Shown: positions 24,174 to 37,600 of the stretch, piece after piece | Layout: each line of letters starts with the position of its first letter | Position numbering within the stretch: the first letter of the stretch is position 1 | From: Manduca sexta | Taxonomy: Eukaryota; Arthropoda; Insecta; Lepidoptera; Sphingidae | Length of the DNA stretch: 64,000 nt | Direction: 5' to 3' | NCBI RefSeq assembly: GCF_014839805.1 | Contig: NC_051138.1 | Coordinates: 12,212,983 to 12,276,982, forward strand | The notes under the pieces: model-generated | Told to the model about the DNA's origin: nothing | Seen by the model: only the letters and a program-made list of their open reading frames with translations | Database searches by the model: none | Program-made: the position numbers and the translations under genes

Positions 24174-26050
24174 ATACCTCAGCACTAGCTAGATCTACAA
24201 ATGAATACACAAGTAGGTATATGACTTCCGATTTTTTTTTTAAATTAAGTTTTGCACACGACATGGTTTTTGGGAGTCATTGTCGTTTATACGGCTAAAC
24301 TCAGAAAAGTCGATAAAAAACTTATTAAAGGCTTGACAATAAGGTCAACTTGACTCTAATGTACAGAATTTCTCCTCAAACTAATTCTATCAACTACCAG
24401 AAGTTTTTTTTTGTATCGGACCCGCAGACTATATATATATAGTTATAGAGGATTTTTGTGTCCGACGTTATTTAATTATGTTTTTATTTCAAAACTTTTA
24501 AACTACTTAAGTACTAATTTCTACATCATGGGCTACAATCATCATCTTCCCATGACCCACTCATTGCAACCAGTTTTTCAGCCCAAACACACTACATCTT
24601 TTGAAACTTGCCGAGGAGTTGGCTAATCCGCAGACTGTTTGATGGTGCAGCATCAGCCCAAGATTATCATGACGAAAATACCACCGAAGAAACAGTACAC
24701 AAAATTTTAATTCAATTGGACCTGCAAAAGTTGCAAATGAGCGGGTAGTCTTCAAACGGAAGAGATCTTCATAAATTCTAATTAAGAACTACTTATTTCG
24801 ATCATATCGGCTTTCAAACATAAAAAACCGCATGAAAATCGGTCCATTCAATTTGGGCTACGATGCAAAAACAGATTTATATTATAAAAAGTTAAAAAGT
24901 ATGTAGTTAATTTTAAGTTTTTATTTAAATATTTTGAATAATAAAAATGATGGGGTCCGGTCGACAAGATTAATTAGAAAAAAATAAACTTTTTTATACA
25001 AAACATATTTTAAATGTACATACCTACATAGTTCATTCAAATGCTATTTTAATGCAAATTCTGTGGTGTTTGTGGATGCTGGCAAAATAATTCATAATCG
25101 AAGACCTGTTTTATTTCATTTAAATTACACTATATAGTTATTTTTTATAGATAGTAATAAAATACATTTGCGTTATTGTTTATGTGTAAATATTTAAAAT
25201 ATATTTAAAGTTATTGTTATGCTAATTACCTACGAAAATTTGTGTTACTCGTGCACTGGGTATAATTACTAAAACCCGCTCCACATACTTGTCAAAACTT
25301 CACGAGAACAGCCAAATACGAGTGAAGTGACCATAATATTATTCGTTAAGTCTCGCCTATGATCATGTGGTCTTCTTTGTGTCGGTATGAGTATCTTGCA
25401 CCCGAATCAAAGGGCTCTAGAATTTGGTGTTTTTTTTTTTCAATTAACAAACAATTGTAATATACCATTATTCATTTTGTCTGCAATAACGTTGGTATCT
25501 ACTTAATAGATGATAGGAACTATTTTGGGTTATAAATCGTATGTCGATATTAAATAATTGTATCGGGATCGAGTGACATAAAGAGGAACAAGAGAAAACG
25601 GCATAAAGAGCTATTATTGGTCACCAACCTTTTTGGTCACGAAAACAGATACCGGGTCATACAGTTGCGCTGAACCGGATCGCTGCAAGCGCAATTATTT
25701 AGGCTTTATTGCGAACGTCGGTTAACTGTACTTAAAACAATTTTTTTACGCGGCCATTCCGATCTGCAGTTTGGTACACTTTCTTTGAAGTAATAATTGT
25801 TTTGCTCGCTTTTACATCAACACCTACAGACATGTTTCGTAACCGAATCGCATGTAATTGGCTCACGAATGTTTCTATATTAAATTGTAGTGGAACGAAG
25901 CTAAGTATTACGGAATCTTTTGTAAAATTTCTTCTCATGTTTAGTTCACTACTTAGGTCAATTTTATTACATTACTAGATAGCTGGGTAAGTCTGTATTT
26001 ATCTACAGTGAAGCTGGCCTAGTATTCATATTATACTTATTTATTATAAT

Positions 26051-26371
26051 AATTTCACAGCCCTGCATTATATTCTGTCCAGTGCCCTACTGCTGGGCAT
26101 GTGAGACTACTATAGAGAGAGTTTAGGCCATAGTCAACCCCGCTGCTCTCGTACGGGTTGGCAGGGTTCAAAAATCTTTGAAATTCTTATTAAGCACTTC
26201 TCAGGTCTGCAGGTTTCCTCACGGTGTTTTCTTTCACCGTTAGAGCAAGATAATTCACAAGGAATATACACATAACTTTTTAGAAAGTCAGAGATGCATG
26301 CCTTTGGGTTTTAAATCTGCGGACCTTACGTCTCTGTAGACCTTCTCACTCCCAACTAGACTCGCCGCCAT
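26051..26371 (-). mobile_element. tRNA-derived SINE, family A copy 2
   Basis: Same organisation and orientation as 11402-11731 but more diverged (for example 'AGCCCTGCATTATATTCTG' near the 3' end and a decayed B-box), so an older insertion. Confidence 0.8.
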
Positions 26372-26949
26372 CCTTGCCTGCTATAAGTATACTTATTATA
26401 TTTATTTATATACGCAAAACAATAAAGACAGCATTGCATTTAACAAAAGGTTCAAGATGTGGTCTATATTCAGAACATAAATGTGGTATTGACGTTGTTA
26501 TTTGTTTATAGATCGTAACAATAGGCATGTGTGTATGGCTAAAGGTAAATGGTGATATTGTTAAAAGGCGGTCATTCTCTAAATATAGTAGCTATAAACT
26601 TTTGACACTCGTAAGCTGTTCTACGTCTTAGGAATAAATCTGACCACATTTCACGTATAAAAGCAGCCCTTTTCCCCTTATATATCATAATTTATAAATA
26701 GTGCGATATTTTGTAATTTCTTTTTTTTACAACTGGGCTATTTTTAGGGCCAATTTATATGGTTGCCATATATACTTATTTCACTAAATGGTAACTAACC
26801 TGAGCAACAAACCTGTAATAAATATGTATTATGCAAAAAGAGGAAATGAAGTATTGAATAATGAAACAAATCGTTACAAACTCCAATAGCAATGTAGAAT
26901 AACAATTAACCATTAATCGTTATTTGATCCTGCTGCCATCGTAATAAAC

Positions 26950-27145
26950 ATGGTCTTAGGTTTCTAATATATGTGAGAGTTCGCCTGGGTAAGTATCAAC
27001 ACAATGTGTGTTTCTGCATTGTGTAGTCATTGATGTATTCCATTGTAGCCAGTGTAACTACTGGACATAATAAGACCTGTCTGTGGCAATCGTAGCTAAG
27101 AGCTTGTTATCTCTGGTCTGGCCCTAAAATGTTTTTTATTACATA
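26950..27145 (-). repeat. Dispersed lepidopteran repeat, copy 2
   Basis: Contains 'GAGAGTTCGCCTGGGTAAG' and 'GTAACTACTGGACATAATAA', the complement of parts of the copy at 46-304. Confidence 0.65.
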
Positions 27146-27476
27146 GATTCGTTGTCCGAGCTCAATACTGGCAAGACGAAAGTAAGGTAATTGCCCGACT
27201 TAACAGCCAATGAGCGTGCGGCACTAACGTTGTTACGTAACTGTCGATGTATATATATCATTTTCTAACGAATGTGTGCTGCATATTTTTATTCCTTCTT
27301 CGACCCAATTGTTATGTAGGGGCACTCCGTTATTTTATTTTTAAGCATGTTTATTTTTGTTTTAATATTTAATTTCCATTTTATTTTATTCCTTTTAATA
27401 TATAAGTTATTTCGATTTTGTAGTGCTATCTGAACACAAATTGTATTCTCGTGGGCCGATTTCTTCGATACAGGCT

Positions 27477-27542
27477 TGCCTAGTGAAGATATCGAAGGAA
27501 ATAGTTCCTGTGAACTATTTCCTTCGATATCTTCACTAGGCA
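27477..27542. repeat. Perfect 31-bp hairpin with a 4-nt loop
   Basis: 27477-27507 is the exact reverse complement of 27512-27542; the loop is CTGT. The arm begins 'TGCCTAGTGAAGATATCG'. No identical copy is seen elsewhere in the window. It could be a recent small inverted duplication, a small-RNA precursor, or an artefact. Confidence 0.9.
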
Positions 27543-28649
27543 GATACATTGTGATCAGCAAAAACATTATTATACTGTTTTAAGTTTAATCTCTTTTTAT
27601 ATGTAATGTTTTATGTGTTTTGCTGTAATAAACAATTTTTCATTTTCATTTTTTTTCAATTTGTAATTATATATACAGGTTACGAGAATATAGCAAATAG
27701 TGCGCCGTTTTTATGTGCCATTTTGTTAGTGTATGACGTGTTTATTTGTAAAACGTCATTGGGTCTGGCTCATGATTAACATTGACGCGTATCGCTTGCG
27801 CAGAGTACCTACCTGAAGAGCTGTCAATGCGTATTCTGGCACGCGCGGAGCACAACAGTGCAGCTGTCGAGGGGCTCGAAAATATTTTACGCCTGATAGC
27901 CACACAATAAGAATAACACAATACCTATATGAAAAACGTATTGCCTCAGCTGGGTATTGCACCATAGAACTTACCGATTAGAGCCTCTTATTCAATTAGT
28001 ACAATGAGGTATACATGATATGAAATATATTACTCACATACTTATCTTTATATTTGCAAGAGTTTACACGTGGAATTATCCGCTTTCAACAGTACAAGAT
28101 GAATCTTTATCAAAGAAAATTTATGATAACATTATCATGAATGTCTATTTCTATCTAATTGAATTTATTATCAGTGAGGTTTTTTACTATGTAAGACTTT
28201 AGAAAGACGGAGTGTTGCGAAATATTCTTGCATGAAAGTGTACCTGCACATACTTACAAAAATCCACCACCATGCGGTAACGCACTCCAATTTGCCGACT
28301 GTTATGGAAATAAATTGAAAATTGTCCACAACTTGCGAATCTTCTATGATGGACGATAAAATCTCTAACCCATTCAGGAAGAAAAAAAACAATAGCGAAG
28401 AAATATGTATCACTCTTCAGTTCTTTATTTTTAGGTTTACTTCACAAATCATGGCAAAATTAAAAGGTCGAAATGTGCGTGTTTCGGTTCCCAATTGAAA
28501 GACAAAGGTTTCTAACGATTTTCGCTTAAAATTGTCTTAGGTGGTAGTAGAATTGAAGCCGCGATAATATGGTATAAATCAGAGGTTCATTTTTTTCTCA
28601 TTGACCACTTTAAAAATTTTGGTACCGGCGGACCTTTTATTTTTGATGT

Positions 28650-28745
28650 CGAAAGAGAAAGTGCGTTACTACTACCGCCCAGCCACCGCGGGGGGTGTCT
28701 AGACAGTTTATGGCAGGGTCACCGTGCCTTACGACCCTAATATTA
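28650..28745 (-). repeat. Retrotransposon-derived fragment
   Basis: 'GGGTCACCGTGCCTTACG' is the complement of text near 35810-35825, and 'TTACTACTACCGCCCAGCC' is similar to the complement of 35848-35870. No coding left. Confidence 0.45.
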
Positions 28746-29091
28746 AACGCCTATATTGATAGGTGAAGTCAAGCCAACTTTTTAGTACTTTACTATTAAA
28801 CCATATAATTCCTGGACCCCCACTTACGAATTGTGAACCCCCATTTTTTGATTACGCCAACGCAGACTCCCGTCAAGTTTCAATGGTATAAATAGTCTTC
28901 TAAAATACAAAAAAAAAACCTTGACACTATATTAAATGTTTTAATATCAAAATACTTCATGTGCACATTACAGTCATTGACAGCCATTGCGCTTGTTCGC
29001 TTTCCCACCGTACAGCCGTTTCTACAGAGACTAACAATAAATTATGACTTAATGATGTATAAACATGTTCTCACTTATATCTCTTCTATAC

Positions 29092-31093
29092 TTATGCTGC
29101 AATTAATACAACTATCATTCTGAAAACAAAAGAAAAGTTAAATGTAAATGTGGACAATATATCATATCTAATTAAATTTTAATTTTTTAATAGGTACTGC
29201 CCTGGTTGTCCTATGCATACCTCTTGCACCCACATGGAATATGTGTCTCTCTGTGTGCGTGTGTGTGTGTGAGTGATAAGAGGTACATTGGAAATATTTC
29301 AATGTGACTACAAAGTAATAAAAACATACAATCACAATAGTGTTTAAGTTCAGTGGATAGTGCATGTTTATTATTACACCTTACCTCAATAAATAAGATA
29401 TCACATGACAATGCACATGTCAGTTGCTGCTTGAATGTTTAATCTTTGCATATGTCACAATAATGTATGTAAATAGAGTTGTCATAATGCATACATTTGA
29501 TAGCATTATTTGTAGCAATTTAGTATTGTTTATAACAGGTTTAAAATAGTATATTTATTGTGTTCATAATGATTTATAATACTTAATTTATTATGTTTTA
29601 GTGTAAGTATGAGTTTATGATTTTAAAAATTATAATAAATATTTTGGTATATCAGTTTTTGCAGACCAACCAATAGTGAGTTAAATCACTACAACATAGC
29701 TATTTCATATATAATGATAAGTCATTCAATTCTTTTGATTATACTTTAAATAAGTAATAAGAGAGTTTTAACTTACCCATATAGATACAAGAAGAATGAT
29801 AGAAGATAGAATGCAAGCTTGATCCAGCCTTCTCTCTGACACACAGTCAGAACGTCCGCATTCATTATGCTTGTCGGGTCATAGAGACCCGGGCCAGACA
29901 TAACTGGCCTGGTGTAGTATCTGTAAAGTGTATAAATCATTAAATAATTAATGTAACCCATTGCAACTCATAATAATGAAACCCTTTTAGGTAAACAGTA
30001 TTGATTTGATTCCGGGTGAGACTTATTCAATATTAAGGTGGTAGCTCAAGGTCCATTTTCATACATTTTGTTTCGGCTTTATATATATTTGGAACCAGTC
30101 CTTTTTTGTTTCAATGAGTCTCCCACCCATTAAATCATTATCCTGGTTTACAGCTATATAAGAACATATTGAGGATGACAATAAATAAATTATTATATTA
30201 ATACAGATGCAAGCCATGACTCATAAGCTTAACAGTAAAATTATACATGTTTTGTAATAAATTACAATTACTGGGCATTATGAGATCCAACATGTCCCAA
30301 GGGCTTCATGGCAGTATAGTCGTTAATCAGTTGATGCCATTATATTTTCTACCCATATTGTTAAAACACAAAAGTTTGTGTATAAGTTTCAGTGATTAAA
30401 TGTTTGTCAGAAGTAAATATACAAATAATAAATAAATCAGACTATAGGGAGATTATTGACATAAATTTTACTTATGTCCTATTTTATTGAATAAACTCAA
30501 GTTTTACATACAAGCAAAGAAAGTGAACAATATGGCTGAATTATTTCTCACATTTAAATATTTCTGGGGTATTCGTAAAGAAAAATACTTATACTACAAA
30601 ATTCACAATAAATGCCATTATTATACATTTTGTTCCATCTAATAATGGTACCTTTAAACAATAGGTAGGTTAATGAATGAGCAGGGTCGTTATATTGTAT
30701 TAATTTGTAAAACCTTTTTAAATATGCAGAGAACGTTTTGGTGTCATATTAGTCATTCTTACCTGTGTATATGATACAGAATCAATGGAATATTTATCAA
30801 TAACGAGAACCATTCTCCTGATAACAAGAACAGTACGTTTATAAATAAATGTAGCAAATATTCCGGTAGAACCAACTGCAACAAATATTGATAGGTTAAT
30901 AGCGGTCAAATGAAGAGAATAGGTTATGTGCAATAATACTTACGGGATTCAAACTGTTACATTGATCTATTGGGTTTTTATAATCAGTTTTGAGTTCATC
31001 GAAAGCTATCACGTGGAATATTGAGAAAAATATCAGGAATGCGTCAACAATTAGGGCTATAATGTAAGAAAAGGCTGGGAAACTAAACGCCAT
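29092..31093 (-). CDS. cni: Cornichon, ER cargo receptor, complete
   Basis: Small three- or four-pass membrane protein of the ER and COPII vesicles that exports cargo such as TGF-alpha-like ligands. Four exons: 30944-31093, 30763-30875, 29777-29920 and 29092-29119, with phases 0, 2, 2 and canonical borders. They total 435 bp, i.e. 144 residues, the same length as Drosophila and human cornichon. Exon 1 has the first hydrophobic segment and the family signature '[18 protein letters not shown]'. Exon 2 gives '[10 protein letters not shown]' and the second hydrophobic segment. Exon 3 gives '[20 protein letters not shown]' and the last hydrophobic segment. The final exon is only 28 bp and ends 'GMIVVLIAA', against 'GMIYVLVSS' in the animal proteins I know. 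The gene is divergent from the ERLEC1 gene, with 548 bp between start codons. Confidence 0.97.
30037..30082 (+). repeat. 46-bp end of the foldback-element family, in a cornichon intron
   Basis: Starts 'GGTGGTAGCTCAAGGTCC' and runs to 'TTTCGGCTTT', identical to the outer ends of the foldback at 43699-44040. It stops abruptly after 46 bp and no second end is nearby. Confidence 0.85.
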
Positions 31094-31641
31094 TTTTAGG
31101 TTTTACTATTTTTCAATTTTAGACTTTTTTATAATTGACAAGTGACAGACTATAGTTGTCAATTACGAATCACGGACCACAGATTGTTAAAAAGAATTTA
31201 GAACTGCGAATTGAACTCAATATTTGAAACAATCTCAGAGATTGAAATCTCTTATAAAATACACTTGTGTGCATCGATATAATATAATATATGACAATGA
31301 TTTTGTGCAATTATAATACATCTTTTCGATCAAAGAGTTGAGATATATTCATGTTAAACAAGTCGGTTTACCTATTGATTTTTTATTTGTTACATACATT
31401 AATATTTGTTAAAAAAATTATTAAAAACTTTATAAACGCACCATATGCTTTGACAAATGACAGCTTACCAACTCATTTCTGAAGCTATTCGGCAAAATAA
31501 AAAAGTCTTATAAAATCGGGAAATTTCATAACCGAATGCCTCTCCTAATTTGATTACATTACATATTTCGTGTAGAATTAAGGAGATTCATACTTTATTA
31601 TTTATTTATAATTTTAACAATGTACATGTAATTACTGTAAA
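31094..31641. promoter_or_regulatory. Bidirectional intergenic region between cornichon and ERLEC1
   Basis: The two start codons face away from each other over 548 bp, so this segment must hold both 5' UTRs and both promoters. It is AT-rich. I see no convincing TATA box placed for either gene and no repeat. Promoter activity is inferred from layout only. Confidence 0.6.
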
Positions 31642-34600
31642 ATGATTCGCAATGTGTTATTAGTTTTGTGTGCTTTTTCTCATTGCTTATGTATCGAACA
31701 TGATTTTAAAGGTTTTGATGATAGCATACTGTTTGGTATAAATTGGCCAGGAAAAGTTGATGATATAGCTGAGAATTTAGTAGATGGAAAAGCTGACAAT
31801 CCACAGGTATGTAAGTTGTTGATACTAAATTTCTAATGACCGATCAGCACCTCATTGGCTTAAGGGTATCTGGCTATCTGGTAAACTGGCTAGTTTTGGC
31901 CTTTTAAACTATATAATCAGTCAGGCAATAAAACCTTGTAACAGTCTTTCTATTATAACACATTAAGAGATGCTCGCTTTCGTTACTTTGGCGTGATGGC
32001 GATATATGTGTTCCTTTAACATTAAAAAGTCAGTAAATTGTCAGTCAGTGCATCTATTAATCTGTGTATCATGCCTATCACGATTTTACTTCAATGCACT
32101 TTTCAGATCCTGAATAAAGAGATCTTACAAGTATCTACCTCAAATAAAGAGACATATGAGTGTCACATACCAGAGTTAAGTACAAGAGAGGCTATAAACA
32201 CCGAGGACTATGATGGACCTTCTCCAATGCATTTGTTGAAGCCATTATTCATGCAGAAGATGTGTTCATATAGACTCGATAGCTATTGGAGTTACGAGGT
32301 CTGCCACGGAAGGTATGTACGGCAGTACCATGAGGAAAGAGAAGGTAATTATAATTTTATTTCTTTAAAAGTAATGTTATAATATATTTAAAGAAAATAA
32401 GCAATATCAAAAATATGTATTTTGGAGAAAAATAGTCTGCTTTTCACATATGGTTTTACTTATATAAAGAATTACTGCTACATTCAACTTCAACATTGCT
32501 TACTGATAATTAAGGGACATTCAATACCTATGTCATGTCCTGTAATGGTCAATATTGATTTTGAAATATATTATCTTAATTGAAATTTGGTCTATTATAA
32601 TCACTTTACCACATAATCCTTGGCCTTCAAACTAATACAATGTTTCATTTATTCAATGTTGAAGACTTAAAATTGGTAAGGTGTTTAAGTTACAAAGAGG
32701 GATATTGATCTACAACAATTGGCTGTATTCGACTTTGTCAAACAGCTATGCAACTTTACTGTTTTGCAATTGTCTCATTGCATATTAATAATACAAGCTA
32801 CAGTTAGTACACCACATTATTTTATTTGTATGGTATATTATCATTTATTCTCTTATATTTATGTAAGGTTAATTGACAGACCTGTTTAAGGAGAGCATTA
32901 TGTGTTAAAATTCTCATTCCAAGTATATATTGACAGATGGAAGGCTAATTGACTTAGCAATTCTTTTTTCTAAAAATTTTATCAAATTTAAAAAAACAGA
33001 CATTAGTGTTGTTTTTAAATATGTATGGAACTTAGAGTCAAATAAATGTTGCTTAAGTCAATTTTTTTATAAGTATTTTATCACCTAAGATATTTTTTCT
33101 TTCTTAATCCAGGTTCGAAGGAAAAACAAATCATAGTTATAGATCTAGAAGTAGCTAGCACAAGGGTATTACCCACATGTTGCCAGGCTTTAACAATATG
33201 TTTTTTTTACATTTACTGTGTCATTTATTAAAAATTGTTTTGCATATATTTTTATTACTTACATGCAAGCAGTAATTGGTATGTGTTAAATAGATTCATT
33301 CACTAAAATTATATAGGTACTGTATATCATTGATAAAGATTTTTAAGTGGTAACATCATATTTTTGTACTTTAAAATAGTTTTACTTTAAAAATAATATA
33401 TCAAGTGACCTTTTTAATTGTTTGTATCTGTTGTAAAATAAAAAATGCTGCAATAATTTTGTTTATGTATACTTTATATTTAATTTTGGCCTAACTTTTA
33501 TAGGCAAACATGTGAATGTCCAAGAATACTATCTCGGACACTGGAGTATAGAGAAGCAAGCAAAGCTTGAGACAGACATGAAAGCTGCAGAAGAAGCTAA
33601 ACGTGCGCCTAAAACTACCAAAGTTGAAGGAATGAAGTTACCCTATGTGGAATTGGCAATGGATGATGGTAGGTAGTGAAAGTCTGTTTTAATTACATCT
33701 GTGTTTAGTTTTTTAATATGACAAACTTTTGCTCTTTTTGTCTGAAAGCATACTAGGAAATCATGCTAAATCCATTGTCATCAGGCAGACGTCTATAATT
33801 TTTTAGATTTTTATGGTTTTTAATTGTGTCAGTCATAAATTCTCGTGCTCCGGAGAGCAATTATTATAAAAAACTGCAATTATTACATTTGTAGTGCATA
33901 TTCAATAAGTCAGTTACGAATTTCAGGAACTATTTGCGACTTGAGTGGAAAGCCTCGCCTCACAAGAGTGCAATATGTGTGCTATAGTCATGGAAAACAC
34001 GAAGTTTACTCATTCAAAGAGATTGCTACTTGCGAATACGAAATAATCATACTATCACCACTGCTCTGCGAACATCCACAATTCAAACCGAGGGATGTCA
34101 CCGAGAACACAATAGACTGTGTTCCAGTGGGTGACGCACCAAAGAAACCACGAAGTTTGCTTAAAATGGAAGCTGATCATTTAAAATTCCATCATCAAAC
34201 AATAAAATTGATCAATGTAAGTACTTTCCAAAAAGTTTTAGCTTGATTTTACTGTCTATTTGTTTAATTTTTCATTTTCCTGTAGTCATTTGATACAAAT
34301 ATTTTTTGTAAAAGTAAAGTGTTTTTTTTGTATTCTGTAAGAAGCTTATAGTTTGTGAAGTGTGATAAATTCATATTTTAATTTGTAGTTTTAGAATTTT
34401 TATTTATTTTTATGTTATCACCTCTCGCACTAGTTGCTTGATTAACACATGTGGCATTATTCAGGAAAAGGATACTAAGGATATACTAGCTGTGTTGAAA
34501 GTTGAGAAAATTGATAAGGTAATTATTTTGTGTTGTTTATTTTTTTTTACATATTTTCATGCAAGTAGTTTTTTATTAATTTTATTTTAAATTCAAAGGT

Positions 34601-37600
34601 TTTCTGTTAAAATAAGAATAAAGTGATCCCTGGTGTTCTCCTTGATTTGAGTATATTTCCATTTTATTTAATTCGTATAATAGGACTCATATTTTCTATC
34701 TTTCGCTAATATACAGAGGGTTATTGCAATACTCTGGTCTATTATAACTATAGAGAGCTAGATGGCTCTCAATTAAACTACTAAAATGAACGTTGAATAC
34801 ATAGTTATCTCGCATTTTCACTTAATATACAATGATCTTCCTTCTCTAAACACGTCGCAACTACTCAAGGACGCAGGTAGTTTTGCGTGACACACGCGTC
34901 CAAGTTCGCCGATCGTTGCTCGCGGTCGTGCCCCGTCCTTTCTGTATGTGGTAGGTCTGACATATGTGAGAGTCCGCCTGGGTAGGTACCACCGCAATGT
35001 CTATTTCTGCCGCCACGCAGCAGTATAGTCAATGTTCAGTTCCGGTTTGACGGATATGCCTGTCCAACTACCGGACATAATTAGACATAACATTTCATGT
35101 CTTAGGTTGGCGAGCGCAGTGGAATACTAAACAATACTTTGTAATTCATGGTGTTGGATGGTGATTCTATTGTTTAGGGGCCGTCGTATCGCTGAATATA
35201 AGACGAACGGCAAGCTCGTAACAAAGTAAAAATTGTTTTACGGTAGGGCGCGCGTTCGTGTCATGTCATGCGCCCTGACTGTTCTATATGTTTTGCATCG
35301 CGACATTTCTATACATTTTGTACGAAAGGGACACAGGAAAGATATGTCCGCACCCCGTCCGCGTCTTACGTCTTTCTGTCTGTCTAGCGCATAAATAAGA
35401 CTGTAACTGTTAGTTAGATATTTTTTAGATGTCACTATACGCTCGTATTTTTTTTCATCATTATCCGTTTTACAGTTCTTTGCTTGTTATTAATTGCTTA
35501 TTAAGGTATGGTATTAGTATTTTGAGGTAGGGCATTGCCCCGAAATTCCACCCCTAGTAACTGCTCTGGTATTACCTTAGCATTAAAGGAGATAGGTGGG
35601 GCAGGGTGGTCTACGGTATGCAGGGGTGGAAGACTTAGACACTTCCGTCAGAGGAAGCCCGCAGTCGTCCCTAATGCGCCGAAGAGGGCCACCGCGGAGT
35701 TTTAGCTGGTAGGCCGTGCATAGGTTAAGTTGTATATAGGGTTAGGGACTCGGCCCGGCGGTCGCCCGAAGGTCGTCATCAAATCCGGGCGGCTCAACGC
35801 CGGGCCGTAAGGCACGGTGACCCCAGCATAACAGCTCAGTCGCCCCCCCAAAAAGGCTGAGCAGTAGTAATAAGGGAATTTCTCGGTCTACGGTATCCTA
35901 TTTTTATATTGATAATTGATATATTGGTAAATAAAATAAAAAATGAACAGGTTTTGTAAACATACCTAACTAAAATTGTGAGACGAAAGCATATGCAGTG
36001 GCCACGGAGCGGGGAGGGGGGGGGGGGGTGTAATTTCATTACTTAAGATAATACTTGAACGGGCCCTTAATTTTATGTGATTTTTCTAAGGCCGGGAAAT
36101 CGATGTCTATAAGTACGCAATTATAATAAAAAAAATATTGTAGGACGGCGAAACGCATCTTAAATTCGAGCTGCACCCGCTGACGGATGATGAAGAGGCG
36201 GCCGGCGAGCAGGCCAAGCCGCCGCTACTGGACGATAAGTCGACGCCGGTCATATTGGACGACTCGCCTGTACGAGCGTTTTTGAACGGCGAAAACTGCC
36301 TAAACGGGGTTAGTTGCTTTTTTGAATACACCAGAGTTCAGCGTATTCCTAGTGACTTGGCTAACATGTAAAATGAGTTTCGGCTCGCGGCTCTGACGGT
36401 AAAAAATTGTTATTGAATAATGTAGCTATTAGTGCAAGGCACGCTGGCAGAAGTATATATTACACGTGTTCGACTAAACACAATACGATTTGAAAAATTA
36501 CTAAATTTTTTTATATTATTCTTCTGTATGAATTCTGTATGAATATTATTCTTCTGTGTCAGGGTACTGGGTGGTGGAAGTATGAGTTCTGTTATGGCAA
36601 GCACGTGGTACAGTACCACGTGGACCGCACCGGCGAGAAGACCACGCTGATGCTGGGCAAGTTCGACGAAGACGCGCATCTGCAGTGGATCAAGGAGAAC
36701 AAGGGCAAAGCGCCAAAGCCTGTCGGTAAGAATAGTACTATTTTTGTATACGGCCACGCCAAACTGTAGGGTTGCCACCTTTTTTCTGAGCAAATAAAGT
36801 ACATCGGTAAATGGAATGTGGAAAGAAAAGTACATGGCAGTGGCGAAGGGTGAAATTTTTCAAAAGGTAACCCGGTGTAAAAGACTTGGCGTCAGTTAAG
36901 ATATTGGGGTAATTTATAGGAAAACAAAAACGAAAACAACCAATTATTCTTGAATCGAAATCGACAAACATTGACATGCCTACAAAATTACCTATTATGC
37001 GTAAATAATTGAAACATCCATGAAATCGAACAATAAACGTAGATAATTCTCCATCCATTAATCACAAATATAAGTACTTACGTATTAATTTGTTATAACA
37101 ACAAACAAAAGTAAGTATTCAAATTATAACCACACTACTTACCTATGATTATCTGTTTATTTTCAAAATAAACTGTAAGTAAATGTAATTTCTCCTTATA
37201 GATATAATTATCACGATCGCCAAACAGACCAACAGTTTAAATGCACCTACATGATAAACGTATCGTAGTGATATTTTAAATTCAGTAAAATATAATATTT
37301 ATTTTCTTCTAACAAACATTTTGTGTCTGAAATCAAAAACTTTCAGATCTAAGTACTTCAAATATTTAAGTAACCATCTAAATACTAATATGTGAAATCA
37401 CATACTAATAAAATACTTACGTAAAGGTAGACATTAACTGATCACAAAGTAGTTAGTTATTGCCATTATAATACACTTTTATTTGTAGTTTCTAAACAAA
37501 CAAAGCGCTAGTAACTAAATATCACAGAACTATCAACAAATAAAATGAATATGACAATTTACAAACACCGCAACTTAGTAGCATAATAAATTATGACGTT

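Larger units (their letters stand above)
23093..29091. other. Intergenic region between the UGT and cornichon
   Basis: About 6 kb with no gene I can support. The first ~200 bp should hold the UGT 5' UTR and promoter (GC-rich to about 23190). It contains a palindrome (24124-24173), a SINE (26051-26371), a dispersed repeat (26950-27145), a perfect hairpin (27477-27542) and a retrotransposon-like fragment near 28650-28745. The segment next to cornichon is likely its 3' flank. Confidence 0.65.

Noticed and set aside
25732..25938. 68-codon minus-strand frame
   Set aside because: Plausible amino-acid composition but no family, splice partner or second supporting signal that I can see.
27289..27567. 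92-codon minus-strand frame over the perfect hairpin
   Set aside because: Low-complexity Lys/Asn-rich translation of AT-rich DNA; the hairpin itself explains part of it.
29246..29270. GT-repeat promoter element
   Set aside because: A short imperfect GT microsatellite in the last cornichon intron with no other support.
36107..36331. 74-codon minus-strand Ser-rich frame
   Set aside because: Antisense shadow of ERLEC1 exon 6 (36144-36308).
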